Of a DNA stretch of 27,126 nucleotides, positions 1-7,008 are shown one piece after another. The DNA is taken from positions 1 through 27,126 of IMG/VR virus record IMGVR_UViG_3300046011_012714. The stretch is one strand, 5' to 3'. The DNA comes from a virus. The position numbers and the translations under genes are program-made. Position 1 is the first letter of the stretch. Each line of letters starts with the position of its first letter. The notes beneath the pieces are model-generated. The model worked only from the letters and a program-made list of their open reading frames with translations. It was not told the DNA's origin and searched no databases.

Positions 1-915
1 CATTTGGTCAAACTGAGTGCTAAACTTATCGGTAATCATTTGCTTTTGTGCCGATGCGCCCGAGAAGATAAAGCTGAGGTTATTAAAAAAGTCGGCAGCA
101 CCTTGTACTATGCCGCTTTTAAACAGCAAACCACCCCAAGCCTCTTGCAGGTCTTCAACCGCCTTTTTTTGGCGGTGCAATGCACCTGCCATACTATCGG
201 CAGCAGCAGCGCCCGAGCCACCGTATTGCTCTTCAATATTATCAAGTATAAGCTTTTGCGCACCAAAAAGGTCGTTTTGCTTAACAAGGTTTTCTATAAT
301 TTTGCGCTGGTCTTCGGTAAAGCCAACACCCACACGGCGCAGGGCTGTTAAGCCTTGTATCGGGTCGTTAAGGGCTTTGCCCAACATAATGGCGCTGCCC
401 TGCAAATCGCCACCAAGGCGGGTTGCCAAATCAATAGCAGCCTGCTCGGTACGTTTAAAGTTGGTGCCGGTAATGTTGGTAAATGTTAAAAGCTGCGCTT
501 GCAGCTTCATTACTATCTCATCGTCGCCAAAAAGGCTTTGGTTGCTCAACCTATCTGCATCAGCCAATAAGCTATCAACCGTTTGCCCGCTAACGCCCCG
601 GGTAGAGCGTAGGCCCGCCTCTATTTGTTTGGTTGCATTATCAGCATCGGCAGCAGCTTGCATAGCCCCGCTTGTAAATGTTGTTAGTGCATTAGTTGCA
701 AAGCCTGCCACAAAACCACCTACGCCGGCTAACACGTTGCCGCTTATACCAAAGCTACTTTTGATTTTATCGCCAAAGCTCATGGTTTTTTTATCCAACC
801 CATCCATGCTGCGCTCGGCTTGGTCGGCATGGCGTTTAATGCCAGCCAGCGGGGTACTAACCTTGTCGGATAGTATCATGTTCCACTGTGTATTTAACTG
901 GTCTGTTAAAGCCAT
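1..915 (-). CDS. Tail tape measure protein, N-terminal part (runs off left edge)
   Basis: An open frame on the minus strand starts at ATG 915-913 and stays open for 305 codons to the window edge, so only the N-terminus is present. The protein starts MALTDQLNTQWNMILSDKVS. It has a Gly/Ala-rich hydrophobic stretch (about residues 45-65, GISGNVLAGVGGFVAGFATN) followed by a long Ala/Gln/Lys-rich helical region with text typical of tape measures (LLTFTNITGTNFKRTEQAA, ALNDPIQGLTALRRVGVGFT). Tape measure proteins set tail length and thread through the tail tube. Position supports the call: it starts 1 base after the stop of the frameshifted chaperone product, as in most long-tailed phages. The plus-strand open frames across this stretch are shadows. 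Confidence 0.85.
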   Translation of the reverse strand, partial: MALTDQLNTQWNMILSDKVSTPLAGIKRHADQAERSMDGLDKKTMSFGDKIKSSFGISGNVLAGVGGFVAGFATNALTTFTSGAMQAAADADNATKQIEAGLRSTRGVSGQTVDSLLADADRLSNQSLFGDDEIVMKLQAQLLTFTNITGTNFKRTEQAAIDLATRLGGDLQGSAIMLGKALNDPIQGLTALRRVGVGFTEDQRKIIENLVKQNDLFGAQKLILDNIEEQYGGSGAAAADSMAGALHRQKKAVEDLQEAWGGLLFKSGIVQGAADFFNNLSFIFSGASAQKQMITDKFSTQFDQM

Positions 916-916
916 T

Positions 917-1482
917 TTATTTGCGGTTTACCATCAGCGCAGCCATTACACTATCGGCTACTGCATTGGCTATTGCTTTTGCATTTCTATCTTCAATATA
1001 CCGTGCCTTATCAACGTACAAAGCCCACTCCTTTGCAGGAAGGGCTTTGCAACTTACCCCTGAAAAGTAATGCTCAATAAGAGCGTTACCCTGCTGGATT
1101 TTACTAAGACTGTTGGCACCTGTGCCAGCCTTAGCTATAAGTTTTTTATGTCGCCCTCCAGGTCGTCTAAAACCTCGTTAAGCTTTTGCCCTGCTTTGTT
1201 GCACCATTTTTGGCCTACGGCTGTTTCGCTTTCAAAAACCTTATCTGCCGCTACTTTGGTAGTGTTGAAAAGGGCTATAAACGCGCTGTAGCTGTTTTTG
1301 CCTACTTTGGATAGGAACATATCCATAGCATCCATGTCGGGCGTTTTGTGCAGGCTTTGGTAGGTTTCGCCTGTTTTGTTGCTTTTTAGGGTAACAAGGT
1401 GCAAATCGCCATGCTTGGCTTTTAGCTGGTTATACTCTAACTCGCTCAACCCACAGGGTTGTTTTTTGTCTTCAGTAGTCAT
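917..1482 (-). CDS. Tail assembly chaperone, -1 frameshift fusion (gpGT-like)
   Basis: The zero frame runs from ATG 1482 to the AAC codon at 1143-1141. A -1 slip on A_AAA_AAC (1147-1141) then continues at CTT 1141 and stays open for 74 more codons to TAA 919-917. This gives 114 + 74 = 188 residues. The extension begins LIAKAGTGANSLSKIQQGNA and ends VMAALMVNRK. It reads like real protein throughout, has no start codon that could express it alone at useful length, and ends 1 base before the tape measure ATG. Tail chaperones of lambda, P2 and Mu types are known to make such fusions by programmed frameshifting; here the slip is inferred from the sequence. Confidence 0.8.
1135..1482 (-). CDS. Tail assembly chaperone, short (gpG-like) product
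   Basis: A 115-residue protein beginning MTTEDKKQPCGLSELEYNQL, located between the tail tube gene and the tape measure. This is the conserved slot for tail assembly chaperones, which coat the tape measure during tail assembly. It is mostly helical and acidic at the C-terminus (EVLDDLEGDIKNL). Its last codons hold the heptamer A_AAA_AAC, immediately before TTA and the TAG stop, so this zero-frame protein is expected to be the major product and a longer fusion the minor one. I do not recognise the family from sequence alone; the call rests on position and the frameshift design. Confidence 0.75.
   Translation of the reverse strand: MTTEDKKQPCGLSELEYNQLKAKHGDLHLVTLKSNKTGETYQSLHKTPDMDAMDMFLSKVGKNSYSAFIALFNTTKVAADKVFESETAVGQKWCNKAGQKLNEVLDDLEGDIKNL
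1141..1147 (-). promoter_or_regulatory. -1 ribosomal frameshift slippery site A_AAA_AAC
   Basis: On the minus strand the chaperone codons read ATA AAA AAC TTA TAG, so the heptamer A_AAA_AAC sits in the exact phase needed for a tandem -1 slip, two codons before the zero-frame stop. The -1 frame is open for 74 codons and abuts the tape measure. I did not establish a clear downstream pseudoknot by eye. Confidence 0.8.
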
Positions 1483-1513
1483 TTATCAGGGGGGTAATAG
1501 GGTTTACTTAGGG

Positions 1514-1942
1514 TTACAACTGCGCGCCGTATTTAATGTGGCCCGGTAGTATGTTTAGGGTAATAACCTCGTTTAGGTTATCAACCTGGTTGTCTTGCGG
1601 CTGGTCTGTAAACTCGCAAAAGCTTAGTATGTCAGTTACATTTTCAACGCCCGCGTTTTTGGTTACGGTAATAACAAACGGGGGTATGTTGGTAATGTCG
1701 CCACCGGCGGCATCAACAATGCGGCGGTACTCCTTCAGCTCTAAAGTAATGCTGGCGGTATGCTCTTTTTTGCCACGGCTGCGGCTAACAGGCAACGTGC
1801 CTGCGCCGTAGTTGTTTTGCTTAGCCTGGGTAGTGTTATAAGCAATAGAGCGGATGCCCTCTATAGTTACACCCAGTAGTTTTACTTTTATGCCTACCCA
1901 ATCGTAAGCGCGGCCATTTACCTGTGGTACTATGCTGCTCAT
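1514..1942 (-). CDS. Tail tube protein (Mu gpM-like)
   Basis: A 142-residue protein (MSSIVPQVNGRAYDWVGIKV...). It lies directly after the sheath gene (1-base gap) and before the tail chaperone, the slot of the tail tube gene in Mu and other contractile-tailed phages. The length (about 140 residues) and the beta-rich pattern fit a tube protein, with strands such as VKLLGVTIEGIRSIAYN and KEHTASITLELKEYRRIVDA and a C-terminal NEVITLNILPGHIKYG. The tube forms the inner channel that carries DNA. It is inferred from context plus fold-like features, not from a catalytic motif. Confidence 0.7.
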   Translation of the reverse strand: MSSIVPQVNGRAYDWVGIKVKLLGVTIEGIRSIAYNTTQAKQNNYGAGTLPVSRSRGKKEHTASITLELKEYRRIVDAAGGDITNIPPFVITVTKNAGVENVTDILSFCEFTDQPQDNQVDNLNEVITLNILPGHIKYGAQL

Positions 1943-1943
1943 A

Positions 1944-3179
1944 TTAAGCGTTTATAAGGCCGTAGCCAATGTTTATAGTTAGGTTGCGGGTTGTGCCAAC
2001 GGGTGTAATGCCAATTTCAATATCAACTTCACCTGTGGCATTAACATCTTGTGCAGGGTCTATGTAGGCGTTGCAGTTGCTTATTTCTGTAGCCTCTTTC
2101 ATAGGTTGCAAAGCATTTTCGCCAGCGGCTTCAAGGTCGCCAAGCTCTTGTGTTTGCAGAGTGCCATCGTCGTTAATTAAACGGTCGGCGTTTACTTCGG
2201 TAGCGTACACGGCATCAACCAAGCGTACAGCTTTATTCATGGTGCGGCTGTACTCTAAAAAGTTAAAGTCAGATGTAACAAGTGTACAACTTGGGCTGCC
2301 TGCTAAGTAGTAACCCGGTAAGTTGCTTACATGGGTTGGCACAATAAAGCCTTTATCGTACAACACGCCTAAGTTGGTAAAATCAACACTCTCTACCGTT
2401 GCGCCGCTGCTTAGGCAGGCTTGGGTAAAGGTATCGTCTGAAGCATCTTGCAACTGGCAAACGGGCAGTTTACGGTTGCCCAGGCTTTGGCTAACTTTTA
2501 CTTTGGCCATAATGCCAAGGGTATCGCCTACGGCTGCATAATCTGCAAAAGCGGCATCAGCATCGGCAACCGCTTTATCTTGGGCAATGGTAACACCTAC
2601 GTATGGGGCATTTTTGGCGCGCAGGTCTAATACAGAGCCAATAGCCCCGTTAAGCTCGCGGCCTTCTATAATAACCACTAGCGGGCGTTTATCGGCTAAA
2701 GCCTCAACAGCAAGTGCTTGCGCCTTTGGTATGGCGGCAATAACGTCGGCATCTATACCCGTGGTAAGGGTTGGGCTGTAGCTGCCCATGTCTGGGTTAA
2801 GCACAACACCCAGTTGTTTTATTTTGCCCTGCGCCTGGGTAATAAGTGACTTGGCGTAGGTTAGCGTTTTATCGCACATTTGTGCAAGGGTAGTGCCTTG
2901 GGTAACGCCTAACACATATAACGTGCCACCAGGGCAACGTTTAAAAAAGCGGGCTATGTGGTGGTGTACCAATATACCTTCGGCAAGGTCGTAGGCGGCG
3001 GTTAAGCCAATATCTTCGGCATCCTTAAGGCTGTTAAACTCATATACGGTGCCAACATCAAAGTTGCCCGAGCCGCTAACATCAACAGCGCCCAATACAA
3101 GGCCCGATATGTGGTCGGTACCAGGTGCGCGGCGGCCATTGCCGTTGGTTACATTTATGGTTACTTGTGGTAAGCTCAT
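1944..3179 (-). CDS. Tail sheath protein (DUF2586-like)
   Basis: A 411-residue protein starting MSLPQVTINVTNGNGRRAPG. The N-terminus, with a beta strand, an NGNG/GRR turn and then a hydrophobic segment (HISGLVLGAV), resembles the DUF2586 sheath family common in Bacteroidota prophages. The sheath is the outer contractile cylinder of the tail, so this gene assigns the phage to the myovirus morphotype. The C-terminus (GEVDIEIGITPVGTTRNLTI) looks like the beta-rich end that sheath proteins use to interlock. It is followed after 1 base by the tube gene, the usual sheath-tube order. The family call is from memory of the family pattern. Confidence 0.75.
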   Translation of the reverse strand: MSLPQVTINVTNGNGRRAPGTDHISGLVLGAVDVSGSGNFDVGTVYEFNSLKDAEDIGLTAAYDLAEGILVHHHIARFFKRCPGGTLYVLGVTQGTTLAQMCDKTLTYAKSLITQAQGKIKQLGVVLNPDMGSYSPTLTTGIDADVIAAIPKAQALAVEALADKRPLVVIIEGRELNGAIGSVLDLRAKNAPYVGVTIAQDKAVADADAAFADYAAVGDTLGIMAKVKVSQSLGNRKLPVCQLQDASDDTFTQACLSSGATVESVDFTNLGVLYDKGFIVPTHVSNLPGYYLAGSPSCTLVTSDFNFLEYSRTMNKAVRLVDAVYATEVNADRLINDDGTLQTQELGDLEAAGENALQPMKEATEISNCNAYIDPAQDVNATGEVDIEIGITPVGTTRNLTINIGYGLINA

Positions 3180-3204
3180 TTAGGTTATAGGTGTTAAGTG
3201 CTAA

Positions 3205-3747
3205 TTAAAAGGGCAATACCTTAAATTTGCGCAATACTTTAATAGTGTAATACAGTGCAAGTGCTATGTTTAAGCCCACCAGCCAATACACCCAACGGGG
3301 TACGTAAGGCACAGGGGTGGTTTTAAAGAGGCTGTCTTTATGCTCTTTGTATAGTTTGGTGTACCTGCTTATATACTGGTCTTTGGCATACACCAGTTGC
3401 TCCAGCTCGTTACAATTGGCTTTGGCTTTTAGCACCCCATCAACAAGGCTTATACTTATTGATGCGTTGCGGTGGCCTATGGCTTTTGTTTGTGGTATTT
3501 CTACCGGCTGCACGTAGTAGGTATCGCGCTCTACAATAACGGGCGGGCAATGCACCAGCGACATTATATAGGCGCTATCGGCAGGTACAACAACGGGTAT
3601 AGCCCTAACCACCTCGCGCACTATGGTATGGGTACTATCGTGCTTTATTTCTGATGTGTTTTGCTGTACCTTAGTTTTACACGCCGTTGCCATGGCTGCT
3701 ATAAGCAACCCTAACAATAACGCGTATCTAACATGGAACTTTAACAC
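3205..3747 (-). CDS. Probable unimolecular spanin (u-spanin)
   Basis: A 180-residue protein with two anchors. An N-terminal signal peptide (residues 1-22, hydrophobic 9-20) leads to Cys23 in the context MATAC, consistent with a lipoprotein signal. A C-terminal membrane helix lies at about residues 152-169 (WVYWLVGLNIALALYY), followed by a short basic tail. Between them is a polar domain with a helical Lys/Tyr-rich stretch at about 113-140 (ELEQLVYAKDQYISRYTKLY). An outer-membrane lipid anchor plus an inner-membrane helix in one chain is the architecture of u-spanins (as in phage T1), which fuse the two membranes in the last step of lysis. The endolysin gene is two genes upstream in the same operon, which supports a lysis role. 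The lipobox is not canonical at -3, so an ordinary lipoprotein remains possible. Confidence 0.6.
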   Translation of the reverse strand: MLKFHVRYALLLGLLIAAMATACKTKVQQNTSEIKHDSTHTIVREVVRAIPVVVPADSAYIMSLVHCPPVIVERDTYYVQPVEIPQTKAIGHRNASISISLVDGVLKAKANCNELEQLVYAKDQYISRYTKLYKEHKDSLFKTTPVPYVPRWVYWLVGLNIALALYYTIKVLRKFKVLPF

Positions 3748-3762
3748 AGCAGCAGAATGGGT

Positions 3763-4104
3763 TTAGTCTAGTTGAACTACAGCGCCAACAGCCTCAAAAA
3801 TGGCTTTGGTTTTGTTAAATACAAACGCCTGGCATTTGGTTTTACCGTTGGCGTTGGTAATTACCGGGGCGTTAATGCCTGTACCAAAGGTTAAGGTTTC
3901 GGTACCTGCACCAAGGCTGCTAACGTGTAACTCTGCGCCATCTTCAAGCTCAGGGTCAATAGTTAGGTTAAGGGTAGCGTTGCCGGTAATGGCAAGGTTT
4001 AAAATGGTTTTGTTGTTTTTTGGCGTATAGGCAATAGAGCCTGTTACTGTGCTAATGGTTGGGCTATCTGCGGCAGCAAAAGGCCACTTGTATACTTCAG
4101 ACAT
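3763..4104 (-). CDS. Hypothetical protein between endolysin and spanin genes
   Basis: A 113-residue protein (MSEVYKWPFAAADSPTISTV...). It has no signal peptide or membrane segment and is rich in Thr, Asn and Ala, with alternating beta-strand pattern (TGSIAYTP, TILNLAITGNATLNLTI, ETLTFGTGIN, KAIFEAVGAVVQLD). That pattern suggests a small beta-sandwich, which could be a virion decoration or a small tail or head protein, but no family is recognised. It lies in the minus-strand late operon, 15 bases before the spanin-like gene and 30 bases after the endolysin gene. Confidence 0.65.
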   Translation of the reverse strand: MSEVYKWPFAAADSPTISTVTGSIAYTPKNNKTILNLAITGNATLNLTIDPELEDGAELHVSSLGAGTETLTFGTGINAPVITNANGKTKCQAFVFNKTKAIFEAVGAVVQLD

Positions 4105-4134
4105 ATTATAGTCGGTTTAATTTTGGTTTAAATG

Positions 4135-4710
4135 TTAATTAAAGAGGTTGTATTTTGGGTAACCAGGTACGCCTTTTGTTTTTTTCATTACAATGCCGCG
4201 TTGGTTGCCCTGTAAATCGTAGCTAATGTGTACCCATTGTGGGTTTTCGGGTGTGCCATGCTCCAGTATCAACTGGTCAAACTTTAAAGTACCCTCATCA
4301 TGCATAAGCTTTATGGCTGCCACTAACAAGTCGTTACGCTCTACGCCATCAACAAACAAATCAATATCGGCGGCTTCGCCTTTAATGTGTTGGCTTGTAG
4401 GCTTGCTACCTACCGCGGTGTTAACTGCGGGGCTGCGGTAACCGCTGCGCACCTTTATGTAGCTATCGCTACCGTACAGTTGGTCGCACTTATTGGCAAT
4501 TGGCTGTAGGGTATTTTTGCAAAGCTGGGTAAGGGCATCAACTATAATATCCGATGGTTGGTACTGGGCTTTGTATTTAGCCAACATGTCGGCTTTAATA
4601 TTGGCACCTGTGCCTTCCTTTTCAGCAACCTTTTTATACCCTTCGGCGGTGGCGCTAAAAAGCATCTCGCCCAGGGTAAAATTATCGGTTAGCTTATCGG
4701 TAAGTTGCAT
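4135..4710 (-). CDS. Endolysin, peptidase M15 family
   Basis: A 191-residue protein of the M15 (D-Ala-D-Ala carboxypeptidase/endopeptidase) family, expected to cut peptidoglycan stem peptides at lysis. Visible signatures are the Arg-containing RSGYRSPAVN at residues 88-97, the zinc motif SQHIKGEAADID with His108 and Asp115, and the third zinc ligand in QWVHIS (His161), with a Glu at 150 (LILEHG). There is no signal peptide, so release should depend on a holin. The N-terminus (NFTLGEMLFSATAE) is the usual lead-in for phage M15A endolysins in this phylum. It begins 2 bases after the stop of the upstream Lys/Glu-rich gene and is followed by the spanin candidate, giving a lysis cluster inside the structural genes. 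Confidence 0.85.
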   Translation of the reverse strand: MQLTDKLTDNFTLGEMLFSATAEGYKKVAEKEGTGANIKADMLAKYKAQYQPSDIIVDALTQLCKNTLQPIANKCDQLYGSDSYIKVRSGYRSPAVNTAVGSKPTSQHIKGEAADIDLFVDGVERNDLLVAAIKLMHDEGTLKFDQLILEHGTPENPQWVHISYDLQGNQRGIVMKKTKGVPGYPKYNLFN

Positions 4711-4712
4711 GG

Positions 4713-5081
4713 TTATGCTTTATCTTCGGGTTTTTCGTCTTTTTTAGGCTCTACTGCTTTATCAGCTTTGGCAGGCTTTTCGGCTTTGGCTGGCTTTTCA
4801 ACCTTAGCCTCTTCTTTTTTAGCAGGCTCAGCAGCCGGCTCTTCGCCAAGTATCTCGGCAATTTCGGCAGCGCAATCTTCGCGAGATACTAAAAGGGCTT
4901 CGCCTTTTTGTTTCTTTTTAGCCATGTAGCGCTCAGCTTCGGCCTTGCCAATAAAAGCCTGGCCATTTACGGTTACACCGCAGCTTTGCATTTCGGGGTT
5001 TGCAGCCAATACTGCGGCGGCAACCAGTAAAATGTTTTTATCAATTTTTGACATAACTGCCAGGGGTTTTGGTTTTAACAT
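4713..5081 (-). CDS. Hypothetical protein with Lys/Ala/Glu/Pro-rich tail
   Basis: Starting at ATG 5081 the protein has 122 residues (MLKPKPLAVMSKIDKN...). A second possible start is ATG 5054 (MSKIDKNILLV), and a GTG at 5090 lies inside a hairpin and is unlikely. The N-terminal 75 residues look folded (VTVNGQAFIGKAEAERYMA). The C-terminal third is low complexity, with repeated KPAKAEKPAKADK-like units, probably disordered. Its place right after the major capsid gene matches the Mu gp35 position, so a head-tail joining or head accessory role is a guess from position only. Its stop is 2 bases before the endolysin start. Confidence 0.65.
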   Translation of the reverse strand: MLKPKPLAVMSKIDKNILLVAAAVLAANPEMQSCGVTVNGQAFIGKAEAERYMAKKKQKGEALLVSREDCAAEIAEILGEEPAAEPAKKEEAKVEKPAKAEKPAKADKAVEPKKDEKPEDKA

Positions 5082-5105
5082 ATCCCCCACCCGTAAGCGG
5101 GGGAT
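5082..5105 (-). terminator. Hairpin after the capsid gene (attenuator or partial terminator)
   Basis: Perfect 7-bp inverted repeat ATCCCCC (5082-5088) and GGGGGAT (5099-5105) with a 10-base loop, in the gap between the capsid stop and the next start codon. On the minus strand no U-run follows it, so it is more likely an mRNA-stabilising or attenuating hairpin than a full terminator; it could keep capsid expression above that of downstream genes. Confidence 0.4.
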
Positions 5106-5140
5106 TGTTTATATACTAATGGATAGCTTGGATAGGCTTA

Positions 5141-6280
5141 TTAAACTACTGTTTCAACAATTGGCACAACACCCTCTGCACGCAGCGTAATACCGCCACA
5201 ACGTACTGATGTGCTGGCAATATCGGCTTGGAATAGTGGGTCGTTTGCTACAGCAAACACTTCTACCTGCCCTAAAGCGCGGGCCACTTGGTCTTGCTGC
5301 CAGCAAATACCTGCGCTGTTATCGGTAGTGGCTGTTGCAAAGCTGCTTTCAGTATAGTCTTTTTGTACAGGTGTGGCGGTGTTATCGTATACGCCTACTT
5401 TAGAGCGTTTCATAATGGTAAAACCAGCTAAGAATGGCAACTGGCCTGTTTCCATATTTACAAGGCGGTTGTAGTCGGGTGCAGCTACAGCGCTGTCTTC
5501 TTGTAAGTCTAAAATCATACGCGGGGTAAGCAATGCGTAACGGCCCTCTTCAGGTATATCGGCATTGTCCATTATCTCTTGTACAGAGCGTAAATCAGCA
5601 AGGGTAAGTTTTTTACGGTTACCTGATGCGCCTGCGGCAGATGCTGTGCGGGTTGCACCTGTAGTACGCACCGGGGCAGCGTATGCACCATCTAACCACT
5701 CGTTTATAACAATCTCGGCAGATGCTTTCTCTTGTGTGTTGCGGTGGTTTTTCAATACTGCATCAAGGTGGTCGTAGTTAAGCTCGTTAAAGTCTTTTAC
5801 GGTAATAACCTCGGGCTTGGTAGCGCTGTAATGTAAAGTATAGCTAAGGTCTGTAGCTTCGCGATGCTCTACACTTAGTGGGAACACGCTAGGGTTTTTA
5901 ACAGACGATGCCGAGTTGGTAAACTTTGGTATGTGTACGGTAGAGCCGCCTGTTACCTCGCTGGTATGGTCAACCGACTTCATTAAGAAGCTATTGTTAG
6001 GCCATAGTTTTTCAATAAGGCGGGTAATAAACAAATCAACCGTGTAGGTGGTGTATGCTAAACCGCTACGGGCATTAAAGTTTACGCGGGCGCTTGGTTT
6101 TACTGCACAAATTGCCAATATAATAGCCACATAAGCAGCATACAACATTAAAGCAACAGATGCACCTTTGGTAGGCTCGGCACCAATTAAATTGGCAGTA
6201 ACCATGCCACTAAATGCCATTAAAAGCAAGGTGGCAATTAGCCGGGTTATTAGTTCAAAAAACGATGTTATGTGTTTCAT
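5141..6280 (-). CDS. Major capsid protein with N-terminal membrane-spanning extension
   Basis: A 379-residue protein. From about residue 70 on it reads like an HK97-fold major capsid protein of Bacteroidota phages: RSGLAYTTYTVDLFITRLIE, then a GGSTVHIPKF strand, a long helix-loop region and a C-terminus with PLFQADIASTSVRCGGITLR. It sits after the protease/scaffold gene, the Mu gpT position. The N-terminal 60 residues are unexpected: two hydrophobic helices at about 11-30 (ITRLIATLLLMAFSGMVTAN) and 38-60 (ASVALMLYAAYVAIILAICA) are in frame with the capsid domain. No in-frame ATG, GTG or TTG that I can see lies between the second helix and the capsid domain; the last available start (Met45) still includes most of helix 2. 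Removal by the prohead protease is possible. Confidence 0.8.
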   Translation of the reverse strand: MKHITSFFELITRLIATLLLMAFSGMVTANLIGAEPTKGASVALMLYAAYVAIILAICAVKPSARVNFNARSGLAYTTYTVDLFITRLIEKLWPNNSFLMKSVDHTSEVTGGSTVHIPKFTNSASSVKNPSVFPLSVEHREATDLSYTLHYSATKPEVITVKDFNELNYDHLDAVLKNHRNTQEKASAEIVINEWLDGAYAAPVRTTGATRTASAAGASGNRKKLTLADLRSVQEIMDNADIPEEGRYALLTPRMILDLQEDSAVAAPDYNRLVNMETGQLPFLAGFTIMKRSKVGVYDNTATPVQKDYTESSFATATTDNSAGICWQQDQVARALGQVEVFAVANDPLFQADIASTSVRCGGITLRAEGVVPIVETVV

Positions 6281-6306
6281 CTTTTTAATTATTCGGGTTT
6301 AGTTAT

Positions 6307-6528
6307 TTACTTTTTTGTTTTTCGGTTTAGGTACCAGTCTTTAATGCGTTTGTAACTCTCGTTAACTATTAAGCCGCCTATGGCTGCAACGCCGCCTGTT
6401 GCCAGTGTACTTAGTAGTCCGTGGCCCTCTATTACCACTGTGCCAATTACAACCCCTTTTATAAGGCCCGTACTTTTGGCTACTAAGCCTGCTGCGCCAC
6501 TAAGGGCTGTGGCTTGTAAGTCTGTCAC
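6307..6528 (-). CDS. Small membrane protein, holin candidate
   Basis: A 73-residue protein (MTDLQATALSGAAGLVAKST...) with one or two glycine-rich hydrophobic segments at about 19-33 (TGLIKGVVIGTVVIE) and 38-55 (LLSTLATGGVAAIGGLIV), and a strongly basic C-terminus (NRKTKK). Size, hydrophobic pattern and charged tail fit a small holin, which would release the cytoplasmic M15 endolysin. It lies between the protease/scaffold and capsid genes, 6 bases after the former. No holin family motif is recognised, so the function is inferred from shape only. Confidence 0.5.
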   Translation of the reverse strand: MTDLQATALSGAAGLVAKSTGLIKGVVIGTVVIEGHGLLSTLATGGVAAIGGLIVNESYKRIKDWYLNRKTKK

Positions 6529-6534
6529 GGTTTA

Positions 6535-7008
6535 CTAGCCTTTGTATTCGCCGTAAAACTTGCCGTGCTTTTCTTTGTACTTAGCCTGGAAGGTTGGCTC
6601 GTCCAACTCTTTCAAGGTCATAAGCTTGTTAGCGGCTGCCAAATCTTCGTAAGACATTGCCGCAAGGGTTTCTAACTCGCCAGCACCGGTGCTGCCGCCA
6701 CCTGCTTTAATTTGTTGGGTTAGCGATACATGCTTTTGCATGTTGGCTACCATTGTTTTAACAGCGGCCAAAGGCATGTCTTTTACAATGGCTTTCATTT
6801 CGGCTGTTTTGCCAGGCAACAGTTTACCTTCAACAGCAGCAGTATCAATCAAGCTTTCCTTTTCAGCAGCTTCGGCGGTGGCTTGAGCAACTTTCATCTC
6901 AGCCAATTGGCTAATAGCTGTTTGACCTTCGGCTACCTTTGCAAGCACTTGCTCGTCGGTAGCGTTTTCATCAAGGTTTAAAGTCTTTTTAAATTCAGTT
7001 GTGAACAT
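6535..7008 (-). CDS. Nested scaffold protein from internal start (Mu gpZ-like)
   Basis: In Mu the scaffold is also made alone from an in-frame start inside gene I. Here an internal ATG at 7008-7006 (residue 229 of the protease frame) begins MFTTEFKKTLNLDENATDEQ, exactly at the boundary between a Pro/Thr-rich linker (LSPKPTETNEP) and the helical scaffold domain, and would give 157 residues. The domain boundary and Met position are visible; separate expression is inferred from the Mu precedent. Confidence 0.4.
   Translation of the reverse strand: MFTTEFKKTLNLDENATDEQVLAKVAEGQTAISQLAEMKVAQATAEAAEKESLIDTAAVEGKLLPGKTAEMKAIVKDMPLAAVKTMVANMQKHVSLTQQIKAGGGSTGAGELETLAAMSYEDLAAANKLMTLKELDEPTFQAKYKEKHGKFYGEYKG

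Noticed and set aside
17-1063. Long plus-strand open frame (348 codons)
   Set aside because: It is the antisense of the tape measure and frameshift extension. Composition is Ser/Ala/Pro/Leu rich with many Cys, typical of a shadow, while the minus strand gives coherent tail proteins.
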